NCBI RefSeq assembly: GCF_027667425.1
Contig: NZ_JAQEGR010000006.1
Coordinates: 62,001 to 126,000 of the forward strand
DNA: 64,000 nt
Reading direction: 5' to 3'
Origin: Fusicatenibacter saccharivorans
GTDB lineage: Bacteria; Bacillota; Clostridia; Lachnospirales; Lachnospiraceae
Positions 16,170-25,333 of this stretch are shown in pieces (the stretch's first letter is position 1; every line of letters begins with the position of its first letter). The notes under the pieces are model-generated. The model was not told the DNA's origin and did not search any database. It saw nothing but the letters and a program-made list of their open reading frames with translations. The translations under genes were made by a program, and so were the position numbers.

Positions 16170-17093
16170 ATGAAACGGATACTTGGCGTACTGCTGGCCG
16201 GCGTGCTGCTTCTTAGCGGCTGCGGGCAGTGGCAGAAGAGCCAGAAGGAGTCGGCGTATCACCTGTACTGCCTGGACAAAACCGGCACAACACTGGTGCA
16301 GGAGCCGTATGAACCAAAAGAAGGAACGGATCAGAAACTGATCAAGGAGCTGGTTGACGCGCTGCAGGAGAAACCTGCCAAGGACGGAAACCAGGCACTT
16401 CTTTCCAATGGGATTTCCATCAAGACGTATACGCTGGAGAACGGGCTCCTTACGCTGAACTTAAGTGGAGAGTACGGAGAGCTTGCGCGGCCGCAGGAGG
16501 TTTTGGTGCGTGCAGGACTGGTGCGTACCTTTGTGCAGGTTCCGGAGGTGGAGCGCGTGACGCTTCTGATTGACGGGGATCCGTTAAAGGATTCCAAAGG
16601 ACGCGAGATCGGAACGATGACGGCGGACAGCTTTCTGGAAAATTCCGGAAGGGAAATTTATCAGTATCAGTATGCGACGCTGACACTGTATTTTGCAAAT
16701 GAAGCAGGCGATCATCTTGTGAAGGAGACGCGGCGGGTGCCGTACAGCACGAACATTCCGCTGGAACGTGTCGTGGTGGAGCAGCTGATGAAGGGACCGA
16801 AAGAAGACGGCCACTATGCAGTGCTGCCGGATACGATGAATGTCTTAAGTGTCACGACATCCGATCGGATTGCCTATGTGAATTTTGACAAATCTTTTAA
16901 GGATTCTGCGCTTTCGAGTGTGGCGGAGCAGATTCCGATTTACGCGGTGGTGGATTCCATCACGGCGAACTGTAAGGTGGATAAGGTGCAGTTTTCCATC
17001 AACGGAGAGAGCGATGTAACCTTCCGTGAAACGATGAAACTCAATCAGTTCTACGAGGAAGACCTGTCTTATCTGGAGGAAAAAGATACATGA
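16170..17093 (+). CDS. GerMN-domain lipoprotein
   Basis: A 307-aa lipoprotein with signal peptide and lipobox LLSGC (residues 15-19). Two GerMN domains follow, one about 40-160 (TYTLENGLLTLNLSGEYGE) and one about 175-295 (SDRIAYVNFDKSFKD); GerMN is named after the germination protein GerM and also occurs in LpqB. The start is ATG 16170, 8 bases after TAGGAGG; a GTG at 16161 lies inside that site. Its place directly after a two-component system recalls LpqB, which tunes MtrB in mycobacteria, so a sensor-accessory role is inferred. It overlaps comEC by 4 bases (ATGA), which ties the signalling genes to the competence operon. Confidence 0.85.
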   Translation: MKRILGVLLAGVLLLSGCGQWQKSQKESAYHLYCLDKTGTTLVQEPYEPKEGTDQKLIKELVDALQEKPAKDGNQALLSNGISIKTYTLENGLLTLNLSGEYGELARPQEVLVRAGLVRTFVQVPEVERVTLLIDGDPLKDSKGREIGTMTADSFLENSGREIYQYQYATLTLYFANEAGDHLVKETRRVPYSTNIPLERVVVEQLMKGPKEDGHYAVLPDTMNVLSVTTSDRIAYVNFDKSFKDSALSSVAEQIPIYAVVDSITANCKVDKVQFSINGESDVTFRETMKLNQFYEEDLSYLEEKDT

Positions 17094-19363
17094 GAAAACG
17101 GCCCATGTGCCTGGCGTGTCTTGGATTCATGCTGGTGCTTGTGCTGCTGCGGATTGCGGGCGTGCCTCTTGGCACGCCTTTTTCTGACCCGAAATACGAA
17201 AAACAGGCGCAGCAGGGCAGCAGGGTGTGGATTGCAGGGACGATTGAAACGTATGAGAAAAAGAGCAGCAACAACGGGTATGTGCTGCGCGGGGAGGGAA
17301 GCAAAGGGAAAATTTATCTGCTCGCAAAGCGGGGAGATCTGCCGGTCGGAGCCGCTGTGCGGGTGTACGGAACTGTAAAAAAGCCGGAAAGCCCGCGCAA
17401 TCCGGGGATGTTTGATGAGAAAACATATTATGAGGGAAAAGGCTGTGCGTTCTACGTGATTTCGGAGCGGGAGGAAGTTGTGGATGCCGGGCGGTGGAAT
17501 CTCGGCGAAGCGCTCCGGCTGGAGCGGGAGCGGTGCTGTGCCGTTTTAAAAGAAATGATGCCGGAGGAGGAGGCAGGTGTGCTTTCTGCGATGCTGCTCG
17601 GGGAACGGTCGGAACTCACGGAGGAGACGTATCTGGCGTATCAGCAGAGCGGTCTGCTGCACCTGATTTCCGTTTCCGGCATGCATCTGATGCTGCTCGG
17701 CATGGCACTCCGACGGCTGCTGATGGCGCTGCATCTGCCGAAAACTTCCGCGTCTCTGGCAGCGGCCGCCGGTATGGTGCTGTATGGCATGTTTACCGGC
17801 AGCGGAACGGCGACCGTGCGTGCAGTGGTGATGTTTGCGGTGCGGATGGGAGCTGTCGCAGTGGGAAGGACGTATGATTCCTTAAGTGCGCTCTCTCTTG
17901 CGGCAATTCTGATGCTGGCAGAAAACCCCTCGTATCTGGAGCAGAGCGGGTTCTGGCTTTCGTTTGGAGCAGTAACAGCCATTTCCGGGGTTTATCCGGT
18001 TCTGGCGGGGGAGAAGGCGGAACGGAAGAGACGCGGGGAAAAAACGGGGTTGGAAAAGCTTGCGGTGAAAGGAAAAGAGGCTGCGATGGTGTACCTTTCC
18101 CTGCAGCTTGTCATGATCCCGCTGCAGGCGTGGTATTTTTATGAGATTCCGCTCTTTGCGTTTCTGCCGAATCTGTTTGCAGGAGCTGTCATGACGGCGG
18201 TGCTGCTGACGGGTGCTGCGGGGCTTCTGGCGGGACTGGCAAGCGTGAAAGCGGGAAGTGTTGTTCTGCTTCCGGCGCGGTTCCTGCTCACACTTCTGCG
18301 GCAGATGACAGCGGCGGTCGCACAGATTCCGGGAAATGTGTGGATCTGCGGTCAGCCGGAAAAATGGCAGATGGCAGGATATGGAATCATTCTGACCGGT
18401 CTGCTGGTGATACTGTATGTGCGAAAACGAAAACGGGAGATGAATCCGGATGGGGCAAAACGAAAAGGTGCGCAGGCACGAAAGCGGGAGCGGATGCTCT
18501 TTGGTATTACCATGTTTTTTGCCTGTGTTCTGCTTTTTTACCGTCCCCGGGAAACGTTTTCCATTACAGCGCTGGACGTCGGCCAGGGCGATTCGCTGGT
18601 GGTGGAGAGCGGCCGTTTTGTGATGCTGAATGACGGCGGGAGCAGCAGTGCGTCTGCGGTCGGGGAAAAAAGGATTCTCCCATATCTGAAACAGCGCGGC
18701 ATTGCCGCTCTTGATGCCGTTGTTATCACGCACCCGGACGCAGATCACACGAACGGAATCCTCGAACTGCTGGAGCTGATCGGGGAGCAGAAAACGGCGC
18801 TTCGCATCCGCCATCTGTTCCTGCCTGTGTGGATGAAAGGAAGCGAAAAAGAAAATCCTTTTATTTTAGCCGCACAAAAAGCGGGAATTATGGTAGAATA
18901 TCTAAAAAAGGGAGACGAGATCCGTGCAGGAGAACTCACCGTATCGGTACTTCATCCGGGAGCGGGCGAAGACTATACGGGAGAGGAAAACGCCGGAAGT
19001 GTTGTATTACAGCTTTCCTGCGGTGCCTGCCGCGCACTTCTGACGGGAGATCTGGAGGGAAGCGGAGAAGAAGAGGTCCTGGGGGCGGCAGAGCGGTGCC
19101 AGATTTTAAAGGTGGCGCACCACGGCTCGAGAAATTCAACGAGCGAGGCATTTCTGAACCGCATACAGCCGCAGATCAGCCTGATTTCCTGCGCGTGGCC
19201 GGGACGGTACGGCCATCCGCACCGGGAGCTGCTGGAGCGGCTTCGTGCCTGCAAAAGTCATATCTACGGAACACCGGTGGATGGAGCCGTGACAGTACAG
19301 CTGAAGCGTGACCGACTGGCGGTTCACGGATACCGGTCGGATGTGGAATTTCCCGTCTCCTGA
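17090..19363 (+). CDS. comEC: ComEC/Rec2 DNA-uptake channel
   Basis: A 757-aa polytopic membrane protein that takes single-stranded DNA across the membrane and probably degrades the other strand. In order: N-terminal TM and DUF4131/OB region (1-170), the Competence domain with several helices (about 190-450; LLHLISVSGMHLMLLG), and a C-terminal metallo-beta-lactamase domain (about 500-755). That last domain has LDVGQGDSLVVE, ITHPDADHTNG, LLTGDLEGSGE and LKVAHHGSRNST, so the nuclease metal ligands are kept. It is full length. ATG 17090 overlaps the GerMN stop codon. With comEA and comF in the same window, DNA-uptake capacity is likely; comG-type pilus genes are not here. Confidence 0.95.
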   Translation: MRKRPMCLACLGFMLVLVLLRIAGVPLGTPFSDPKYEKQAQQGSRVWIAGTIETYEKKSSNNGYVLRGEGSKGKIYLLAKRGDLPVGAAVRVYGTVKKPESPRNPGMFDEKTYYEGKGCAFYVISEREEVVDAGRWNLGEALRLERERCCAVLKEMMPEEEAGVLSAMLLGERSELTEETYLAYQQSGLLHLISVSGMHLMLLGMALRRLLMALHLPKTSASLAAAAGMVLYGMFTGSGTATVRAVVMFAVRMGAVAVGRTYDSLSALSLAAILMLAENPSYLEQSGFWLSFGAVTAISGVYPVLAGEKAERKRRGEKTGLEKLAVKGKEAAMVYLSLQLVMIPLQAWYFYEIPLFAFLPNLFAGAVMTAVLLTGAAGLLAGLASVKAGSVVLLPARFLLTLLRQMTAAVAQIPGNVWICGQPEKWQMAGYGIILTGLLVILYVRKRKREMNPDGAKRKGAQARKRERMLFGITMFFACVLLFYRPRETFSITALDVGQGDSLVVESGRFVMLNDGGSSSASAVGEKRILPYLKQRGIAALDAVVITHPDADHTNGILELLELIGEQKTALRIRHLFLPVWMKGSEKENPFILAAQKAGIMVEYLKKGDEIRAGELTVSVLHPGAGEDYTGEENAGSVVLQLSCGACRALLTGDLEGSGEEEVLGAAERCQILKVAHHGSRNSTSEAFLNRIQPQISLISCAWPGRYGHPHRELLERLRACKSHIYGTPVDGAVTVQLKRDRLAVHGYRSDVEFPVS

Positions 19364-19434
19364 ATGGTCAAAAGCTCCGGCTGCTGCGGCACTGCGCAAA
19401 CGTGCTTCTGCCGGAACGAAAGAAAGAGGATGGA

Positions 19435-20418
19435 ATGAAAAGCATTTTAGAAGATATCAAAACGCAGAATTTTAAGCAGGCCTACCTGCTCTACGGAGAA
19501 GAAGCCTATCTGAAGCATCAGTATAAAAACAAGCTGAAAAACGCACTGCTGCCGGAGGACGACACGATGAATTTCTCCCGCTTTGAGGGAAAAGGAACCG
19601 AGATTCCCAAAGTGATTGACCTTGCGGAGACGATGCCGTTTTTTGCGGACCGCCGTGTGATTCTGCTGGAAAATACAGGATTTTTCAAAAACAAAGCCGA
19701 CGCGCTGGCAGACTACATGGGATCCCTGCCGGATTATCTGGTGCTGATCTTCGTGGAGGAGGAAGTCGATAAGCGGAACCGTATGTACAAGGCGGTGCAG
19801 AAGCAGGGAAGAGCAGTGGAATTTGCTCGTCAGGACGAAAAGACGCTGATGACCTGGGTACTCGGCATGATGAAAAAAGAGGGAAAAAAGATCACGCGCC
19901 AGGATATGGAAGATTTTCTGGAAAAGACGGGCACGGATATGGGAAATATCTCGCAGGAGCTGGAAAAACTGCTCAGCTATACGATGGGAAGAGATGTGAT
20001 CACGCGGGCGGATATCGAGGCAGTCTGCACAACGCAGATTACGAACCGGATTTTCGAGATGATCCGCGCGGTAACGGAGAAGAAGCAGCGGAAAGCGCTC
20101 GATCTGTATCAGGATCTGCTGGCTTTAAAGGAGCCGCCGATGCGGATTCTCTTTCTGCTGGCACGCCAGTTCAATCTGCTGCTGCAGGTCAAAGAGCTGC
20201 TGGCAGAGCACTGCGATCAGGCGACGATCGCAAAACGGACGGGACTGCAGAACTTCGTTGTGCGGAACTATATTCCCATGTCGCGCCAGTATGCGGCGGA
20301 GGAATTAAAAGCGGCGGTCAATGACTGCGTGCAGATGGAAGAGGACGTGAAGACGGGAAAAATTTCCGATCTGCTGAGCGTGGAGCTGCTGATTACGAAA
20401 TACAGCAGGGCGGCGTAA
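19435..20418 (+). CDS. holA: DNA polymerase III subunit delta
   Basis: The clamp-loader delta subunit, which opens the beta clamp during replication. The 327-aa protein has the family N-terminus QAYLLYGEEAYLKHQYK and no Walker motif function of its own, as expected. The C-terminal domain has PPMRILFLLARQFNLLLQVKEL, a recognisable delta segment. An in-frame GTG at 19402 exists, but AAAGAGGATGG just before ATG 19435 decides the start. comEC-holA-rpsT adjacency is conserved in Firmicutes (comEC-yqeN-rpsT in Bacillus subtilis). The gap to comEC is 71 bases. Confidence 0.95.
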   Translation: MKSILEDIKTQNFKQAYLLYGEEAYLKHQYKNKLKNALLPEDDTMNFSRFEGKGTEIPKVIDLAETMPFFADRRVILLENTGFFKNKADALADYMGSLPDYLVLIFVEEEVDKRNRMYKAVQKQGRAVEFARQDEKTLMTWVLGMMKKEGKKITRQDMEDFLEKTGTDMGNISQELEKLLSYTMGRDVITRADIEAVCTTQITNRIFEMIRAVTEKKQRKALDLYQDLLALKEPPMRILFLLARQFNLLLQVKELLAEHCDQATIAKRTGLQNFVVRNYIPMSRQYAAEELKAAVNDCVQMEEDVKTGKISDLLSVELLITKYSRAA

Positions 20419-20438
20419 GAGCAGAGTTTTCTAAAAAG

Positions 20439-20482
20439 AACAAGGCGTATCGGCCAGTTTTCCTGTACCGGTACGCCTTGTT
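20439..20482 (+). terminator. Hairpin after holA
   Basis: A 15-bp stem (20439-20453 with 20468-20482; AACAAGGCGTATCGG, one G-T pair) follows holA by 20 bases. The T content after it is low (CTGTGTTT), so termination may be partial. A second inverted repeat, CAAAAGA (20493-20499) and TCTTTTG (20515-20521), lies next to it. Confidence 0.55.
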
Positions 20483-20529
20483 CTGTGTTTATCAAAAGAT
20501 CTGTCGCGGCGCACTCTTTTGGTAAGCAT

Positions 20530-20573
20530 AAAAAAAGAACCCAGCCACATGACGGTATGACTAAGTTCTCTTT
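20530..20573 (-). terminator. rpsT terminator
   Basis: On the minus strand the segment AGAAC...GTTCT folds into a stem extended by G-T pairs, then seven T (20536-20530). Confidence 0.7.
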
Positions 20574-20587
20574 GGTTTATATCTTTA

Positions 20588-20851
20588 TTATGCGATTGAG
20601 TTTACAGCTTTGCTCAGATTGGATACTTTTCTGGCAGCGTTGTTTTTATGATAAACGCCTTTAGAAGCAGCCTTGTCGATGGTAGAGATCGCATTTACTA
20701 ATGCAGCAGCAGCAGCCTCTTTATCGTTTGCAGCAACAGCAGCATCTACTTTTTTCATAGAAGTCTTAACTGCAGAACGGATTGCTTTGTTGCGGTCTGC
20801 CTTTGTCTGATTTACCAGGATTCTTTTCTTTGCGGATTTAATGTTAGCCAA
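20588..20851 (-). CDS. rpsT: 30S ribosomal protein S20 (TTG start)
   Basis: A primary 16S rRNA-binding protein of the small subunit, 87 aa, Lys/Ala-rich and helical. Its N-terminus is the standard (M)ANIKSAKKRI. The start is TTG at 20851: an ATG at 20866 is in frame, but it overlaps the ribosome binding site GGAGGT (20864-20859) and would add five residues that S20 does not have. The gene runs opposite to holA and gpr, so the Firmicute order holA-rpsT-gpr is kept with rpsT inverted relative to both. A hairpin terminator follows. A rare start codon on S20 is also known in other bacteria and can support autoregulation of translation (family knowledge). Confidence 0.96.
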   Translation of the reverse strand: MANIKSAKKRILVNQTKADRNKAIRSAVKTSMKKVDAAVAANDKEAAAAALVNAISTIDKAASKGVYHKNNAARKVSNLSKAVNSIA

Positions 20852-21032
20852 ACTGTACACCTCCAATATTTTTAAAATTAATGTGATTTAAGGGATGTTA
20901 TTCAATGGAACAGACACGGGCGCTCCACTGAAACATGCTTTATTATCCTATAATATTTCGCATGTTTTGTCAATACATATTTTTGAAAAAATTGCAAAAA
21001 CTACAACAAAAATACAGGAGAAGGAGAAAAGT

Positions 21033-21920
21033 ATGATAGGAAAGTATAGGATGCGGACAGACCTGGCGATGGAGAATCAGGAAAAATTTGAGAGGGACCA
21101 TGTGGAGATCTCCGGGGTCGAGATTGAGAAGAAGAAAAGAAAGGCGGAAATTCAGACAACCATTATGAAAATCACATCGGAGCAGGGTGCAAAAATGATG
21201 GGAAAGCCGAAAGGGACGTATGTGACGATCGAAGCGCCGCTGCTTTTGACGGCAGACGAGGAGGAGAGCCGGAAAGCGGCGGAGGAGTTTTCCCACTGTC
21301 TGATGGAAATGGTGCCGGAAGCGTGCGGATCCGTTCTTGTGGCCGGCCTCGGCAACCGCGGCATCACGCCGGATGCGCTCGGGCCGGAGACGGTGGAGCA
21401 GCTTAACGTTACGCGCCATCTGGTGCGCACCTACGGAAAGAAGGGCCGGGAAGTGAGTGCCCTTGCTCCCGGCGTTATGGCACAGACGGGCATGGAGGCA
21501 GTGGAAATCCTGCGCGGAACGGCAGAACAGACCCATCCAGATGTGATTCTCGCCGTGGATGCCCTTGCCGCATGCAGTATTCACCGGCTGAACTGTACGA
21601 TCCAGCTTGCCGACACCGGAATCTGGCCGGGCTCGGGCGTCGGAAACCACCGCAATGCCTTAAATCAGGAGACGCTCGGCGTGCCGGTCATCGGAATCGG
21701 TGTGCCGACCGTTGTAGGGGCAGGAACGATCGTCCACGATGCCGTCGCAGGCGTTCTGGAATCGCTGGAGGAGTCCGAGATGGATGAATTTCTGGGAGAA
21801 GTCATTTCACCGGCGCTCGAAAGCCTTTACGTGACGACAAAAGAGATCGACGAGATGGTCCGCCGCCTGGCCGGGGTTCTTGCGGCAGGTATGAATCAGG
21901 CATTTTCCGGGGAACTGTAA
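21033..21920 (+). CDS. gpr: GPR germination endopeptidase
   Basis: Spore protease that degrades small acid-soluble proteins at germination. It is made as a zymogen in the forespore. The 295-aa product shows MRTDLAMENQEKF at the N-terminus, AGLGNRGITPDALGP, the LAPGVMAQTGMEA segment and VIGIGVPTVVGAGTIVHDA, all typical of family A25. ATG 21033 has an AGGAGAAGGAG ribosome binding site; an upstream in-frame ATG (20895) lacks one. spoIIP follows after 23 bases. Together they show that the organism forms spores. Confidence 0.97.
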   Translation: MIGKYRMRTDLAMENQEKFERDHVEISGVEIEKKKRKAEIQTTIMKITSEQGAKMMGKPKGTYVTIEAPLLLTADEEESRKAAEEFSHCLMEMVPEACGSVLVAGLGNRGITPDALGPETVEQLNVTRHLVRTYGKKGREVSALAPGVMAQTGMEAVEILRGTAEQTHPDVILAVDALAACSIHRLNCTIQLADTGIWPGSGVGNHRNALNQETLGVPVIGIGVPTVVGAGTIVHDAVAGVLESLEESEMDEFLGEVISPALESLYVTTKEIDEMVRRLAGVLAAGMNQAFSGEL

Positions 21921-21943
21921 CATATCATGAATATGGTGATAAT

Positions 21944-23335
21944 ATGTGGAATGCCAGGCGAAATGGACGATGGTTCGGATGGGGATGTCTTTTCCTGTCC
22001 TGCAGTATACTGCTGTTCCGCAGTGCAGCGGTTCTCCGGAAAAATCATTTCTTAGAGGGGAAAGTTCTGCTGCAGCGGGCGGCAGCACAGGCGGAGCAGT
22101 TATCCGTGGATGTGATGATGCCGCTTCTTTTTTATGACGGAAAAGAGGACGGAAGGGGATGGATGGAAAATCTCCTCGCGGCAGTGCGGGATCAGATACC
22201 GGCGCTTCGGGAGGGAAGCACGGCAGAAAATACGCTGTCTGCCGGGACAGAAACAGCGGAAACGGATACGGCGAAGCAGGATTCGTTTCCGGGACCGGGA
22301 GCAGAAAGAGGGCAGACAGAATCGAAGGAGCAGGGAACTGAGGAAGATCAAAAGGATGGAACTCAAAAAGATGGAATGGAAATCACGGAGCCGGAGCAGA
22401 CGGAAACAGGAATCACAGAACCGGCAGCCGGAGAGTCGGCATCAACGGCAGAACCCGAAGCGCCGCAGTCTGTCCAGGAGGAGACCATCGAAACCGGCGG
22501 CGCACCGCGTGAGATTCTCTACCCGGAGGCCGACACGATTCAGGAGACAATTTCCCCTGACCTTCTTGCTGACCCGCAGGCGCTCCTGAACCGCTTCTTC
22601 GTTGTCGATCCCAACACTTCGGTCCTGCCGGGCGAGATCGACGGCAGCACCCTGCTCGGAAAAGACCTGACCCTGCCGGAAAATGCCGAAGGCCCGCAGA
22701 TTCTGATCTATCATACCCATTCGCAGGAAACCTTCGCCGATTCCCGTCCGGGAGAAAGAGCGGACACGGTAATCGGCCTCGGTGATGATCTGCAGGAGCT
22801 TCTGGAAAAGCAGTACGGATACGAAGTGCTTCATATTACAGAGGCATTTGACATGAAAGAAGGCTGTCTCGAGCGGAGCCGCGCCTACAACTACGCGGAG
22901 CCGGTCATCGCAGCGGCGCTGGAAGAACACCCGTCCATTCAGGTCGTGATCGACCTGCACCGGGACGGGGTCAATGGTTCAAAACGTCTTGTGACAGAAA
23001 TCAACGGAAAGCCGACCGCGCAGATCATGTTTTTCAACGGCCTTTCCCGCACGAAAGAAAGCGGCGAACTGACAAGCCTGCCCAATCCGTATCAGGCGGA
23101 AAACCTTGCATTTTCCTTTCAGATGGAGTATGAGGCAAAACAGTATTATCCCGGCTTTTCGCGCTGTATCTATTTAAAAGGCTACCGCTACAACCTCCAT
23201 CTCCGCCCGAGATCTGTTCTTCTCGAGGTTGGTGCGCAGACGAATACGGTCGAGGAGGTGAAAAATGCAATGGGGCCGTTTGCGGATATCCTGCATAAGG
23301 TTCTGTCGGGCAAAAGTCCGGCATCAGGCGGATAA
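21944..23335 (+). CDS. spoIIP: Stage II sporulation protein P
   Basis: Peptidoglycan amidase/endopeptidase of the SpoIIDMP engulfment machine, anchored in the mother-cell membrane. The 463-aa protein has one N-terminal TM helix (about 12-30). A long Glu/Thr-rich, low-complexity linker (about 80-190) follows, and then the SpoIIP domain (about 230-455) with ILIYHTHSQETF, VIDLHRDGV and a LLEVGAQTNTVEE end containing the expected metal-binding His and Glu residues. The linker makes it longer than Bacillus SpoIIP. The ribosome binding site is weak (TGGTGATAAT), but the start is supported by the TM segment that follows and the 23-base gap to gpr. Confidence 0.95.
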   Translation: MWNARRNGRWFGWGCLFLSCSILLFRSAAVLRKNHFLEGKVLLQRAAAQAEQLSVDVMMPLLFYDGKEDGRGWMENLLAAVRDQIPALREGSTAENTLSAGTETAETDTAKQDSFPGPGAERGQTESKEQGTEEDQKDGTQKDGMEITEPEQTETGITEPAAGESASTAEPEAPQSVQEETIETGGAPREILYPEADTIQETISPDLLADPQALLNRFFVVDPNTSVLPGEIDGSTLLGKDLTLPENAEGPQILIYHTHSQETFADSRPGERADTVIGLGDDLQELLEKQYGYEVLHITEAFDMKEGCLERSRAYNYAEPVIAAALEEHPSIQVVIDLHRDGVNGSKRLVTEINGKPTAQIMFFNGLSRTKESGELTSLPNPYQAENLAFSFQMEYEAKQYYPGFSRCIYLKGYRYNLHLRPRSVLLEVGAQTNTVEEVKNAMGPFADILHKVLSGKSPASGG

Positions 23336-23343
23336 ATTTATCT

Positions 23344-23371
23344 TGCTTTTTTGAGTGGAATTTCGTATCAT
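23344..23371 (+). promoter_or_regulatory. Possible lepA promoter
   Basis: TTGCTT (23344-23349), 16 bases, TATCAT (23366-23371) in the 95-base gap before lepA. It may only supplement read-through from spoIIP. Confidence 0.35.
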
Positions 23372-23430
23372 ACAAAATAGACATGAGATAAAATTGATAT
23401 TTAACCCGTGAAAAAGCAGGAGGAAAAAAC

Positions 23431-25245
23431 TTGTCAGGAATAGATCAGAGTAAAATTCGTAATTTTTGTATTATTGCCCATATCGACCATGGAAAATCAA
23501 CCCTTGCGGACCGTATTATTCAGAAAACAGGCCTTTTGACCGAGCGTGAGATGCAGGATCAGGTGCTGGACAATATGGATCTGGAGCGTGAGCGCGGCAT
23601 CACGATCAAGGCACAGGCAGTCCGTACCGTATACAAAGCGGCCGACGGCGAGGAGTACATTTTAAACATGATTGACACCCCGGGCCATGTTGACTTCAAC
23701 TATGAGGTTTCCCGAAGCCTTGCCGCATGCGACGGCGCGCTGCTCGTTGTCGATGCATCGCAGGGTATCGAGGCGCAGACCCTTGCCAACGTCTACCTCG
23801 CCCTTGACCATGACCTGGATGTGTTCCCTGTCATCAACAAAGTAGACCTTCCAAGCGCCGAGCCGGACCGTGTAATTGCAGAGATCGAGGATGTCATCGG
23901 ACTGGAAGCGCAGGATGCTCCGCGGATTTCCGCAAAAACCGGCTTGAACGTGGACGAGGTGCTCGAGCAGATCGTACAGAAAATTCCGGCACCGGAAGGT
24001 GATCCGACGGAACCGTTAAAAGCACTGATTTTCGACTCCGTCTACGATGCATACCGCGGCGTCATCATTTCCTGCCGTGTGATGGAAGGAAGCGTGAAAA
24101 AAGGAACGAGAATCCGCATGATGGCGACAGGCGCTGTCGAGGAAGTTGTCGAGGTCGGCTACTTCGGCGCAGGCCGTCTGATCCCGTGCGACGAGCTCTC
24201 CGCCGGAATGGTAGGCTATATCACCGCCAGCATCAAAAACGTGCGCGACACCCGCGTGGGTGATACCGTGACCGATGCCGACCGTCCGTGTGCAGAAGCA
24301 CTGCCGGGCTACAAAAAAGTCAACCCGATGGTATACTGCGGCATGTACCCGGCCGACGGCGCACAGTACGGCGATCTGCGCGACGCGCTGGAAAAACTGC
24401 AGTTAAACGATGCATCCCTCTTCTATGAGCCGGAGACATCGGCAGCACTGGGCTTTGGCTTCCGCTGCGGTTTCCTTGGCCTGCTTCACCTGGAAATTAT
24501 TCAGGAGCGCCTGGAGCGTGAGTACAATCTGGATCTCGTGACGACCGCACCGAGCGTTATCTATAAGGTTCACAAAACCGACGGAACCGTCATTGACCTG
24601 ACCAACCCGTCGAATCTGCCGGACCCGTCCGAGATTGATTATATGGAAGAGCCGCTGGTAAAAGCAGAGATTATGGTGACGACCGACTACATTGGACCGA
24701 TCATGGAGCTCTGCCAGCAGAGAAGAGGCCAGTATCAGGGAATGGAATACATGGAGACGACGCGTGCGATGCTTCATTACCATCTCCCGCTGAATGAGAT
24801 TATCTACGATTTCTTTGATGCTTTAAAATCCCGCTCCAAAGGTTACGCGTCATTCGACTACGAGCTGCTCGGCTATGAGAGAAGCGAGCTTGTAAAACTC
24901 GATATCCTCGTCAATAAAGAAGAAGTGGATGCGCTGTCCTTCATCGTATTCGAGGGATCTGCCTACGAGCGCGGAAGAAAGATGTGCGAGAAGCTCAAAG
25001 AAGAGATTCCGCGGCAGCTCTTCGAAATCCCGATCCAGGCGGCTGTCGGATCGAAGATTATCGCCAGAGAAACCGTCCGCGCGATGCGCAAAGACGTCCT
25101 CGCCAAGTGCTACGGCGGCGATATTTCCCGAAAGAAGAAGCTGCTGGAGAAGCAGAAGGAAGGTAAGAAGCGGATGCGCCAGGTAGGAAACGTGGAGATT
25201 CCGCAGAAAGCCTTTATGAGCGTACTGAAACTGGATGAAAATTAA
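23431..25245 (+). CDS. lepA: Elongation factor 4 (LepA), TTG start
   Basis: A ribosome-associated GTPase (604 aa) that remodels or back-translocates stalled ribosomes and aids subunit assembly. G1 is AHIDHGKST (about 17-25), G2 lies in RERGITIKAQ, G3 is DTPGHVDF, G4 is NKVD. The LepA-specific C-terminus carries the RKKKLLEKQKEGKKRMRQVG tail. TTG 23431 follows AGGAGG at 23419-23424; no ATG is available at the family N-terminus. It is next to hemW, the usual Firmicute order, with a hairpin between. Confidence 0.97.
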   Translation: MSGIDQSKIRNFCIIAHIDHGKSTLADRIIQKTGLLTEREMQDQVLDNMDLERERGITIKAQAVRTVYKAADGEEYILNMIDTPGHVDFNYEVSRSLAACDGALLVVDASQGIEAQTLANVYLALDHDLDVFPVINKVDLPSAEPDRVIAEIEDVIGLEAQDAPRISAKTGLNVDEVLEQIVQKIPAPEGDPTEPLKALIFDSVYDAYRGVIISCRVMEGSVKKGTRIRMMATGAVEEVVEVGYFGAGRLIPCDELSAGMVGYITASIKNVRDTRVGDTVTDADRPCAEALPGYKKVNPMVYCGMYPADGAQYGDLRDALEKLQLNDASLFYEPETSAALGFGFRCGFLGLLHLEIIQERLEREYNLDLVTTAPSVIYKVHKTDGTVIDLTNPSNLPDPSEIDYMEEPLVKAEIMVTTDYIGPIMELCQQRRGQYQGMEYMETTRAMLHYHLPLNEIIYDFFDALKSRSKGYASFDYELLGYERSELVKLDILVNKEEVDALSFIVFEGSAYERGRKMCEKLKEEIPRQLFEIPIQAAVGSKIIARETVRAMRKDVLAKCYGGDISRKKKLLEKQKEGKKRMRQVGNVEIPQKAFMSVLKLDEN

Positions 25246-25257
25246 GAAATAAAAATG

Positions 25258-25310
25258 AGACCGGCCTGTCGGCGCCGCCTGCTGTTGCGGGAGCGCAGGG
25301 GCCGGTCTTT
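25258..25310 (+). terminator. GC-rich hairpin between lepA and hemW
   Basis: AGACCGGCC (25258-25266) pairs with GGCCGGTCT (25300-25308), with an inner GC-rich hairpin and a short T3 tail. It is probably a partial terminator that lowers hemW expression relative to lepA. Confidence 0.55.
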
Positions 25311-25333
25311 CGATCGTACGGAGGAAAAGCAGA

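Noticed and set aside
20895..21032. 46-residue N-terminal extension of GPR
   Set aside because: No ribosome binding site at 20895, and it runs through the rpsT/gpr intergenic region; the family N-terminus begins at 21033.
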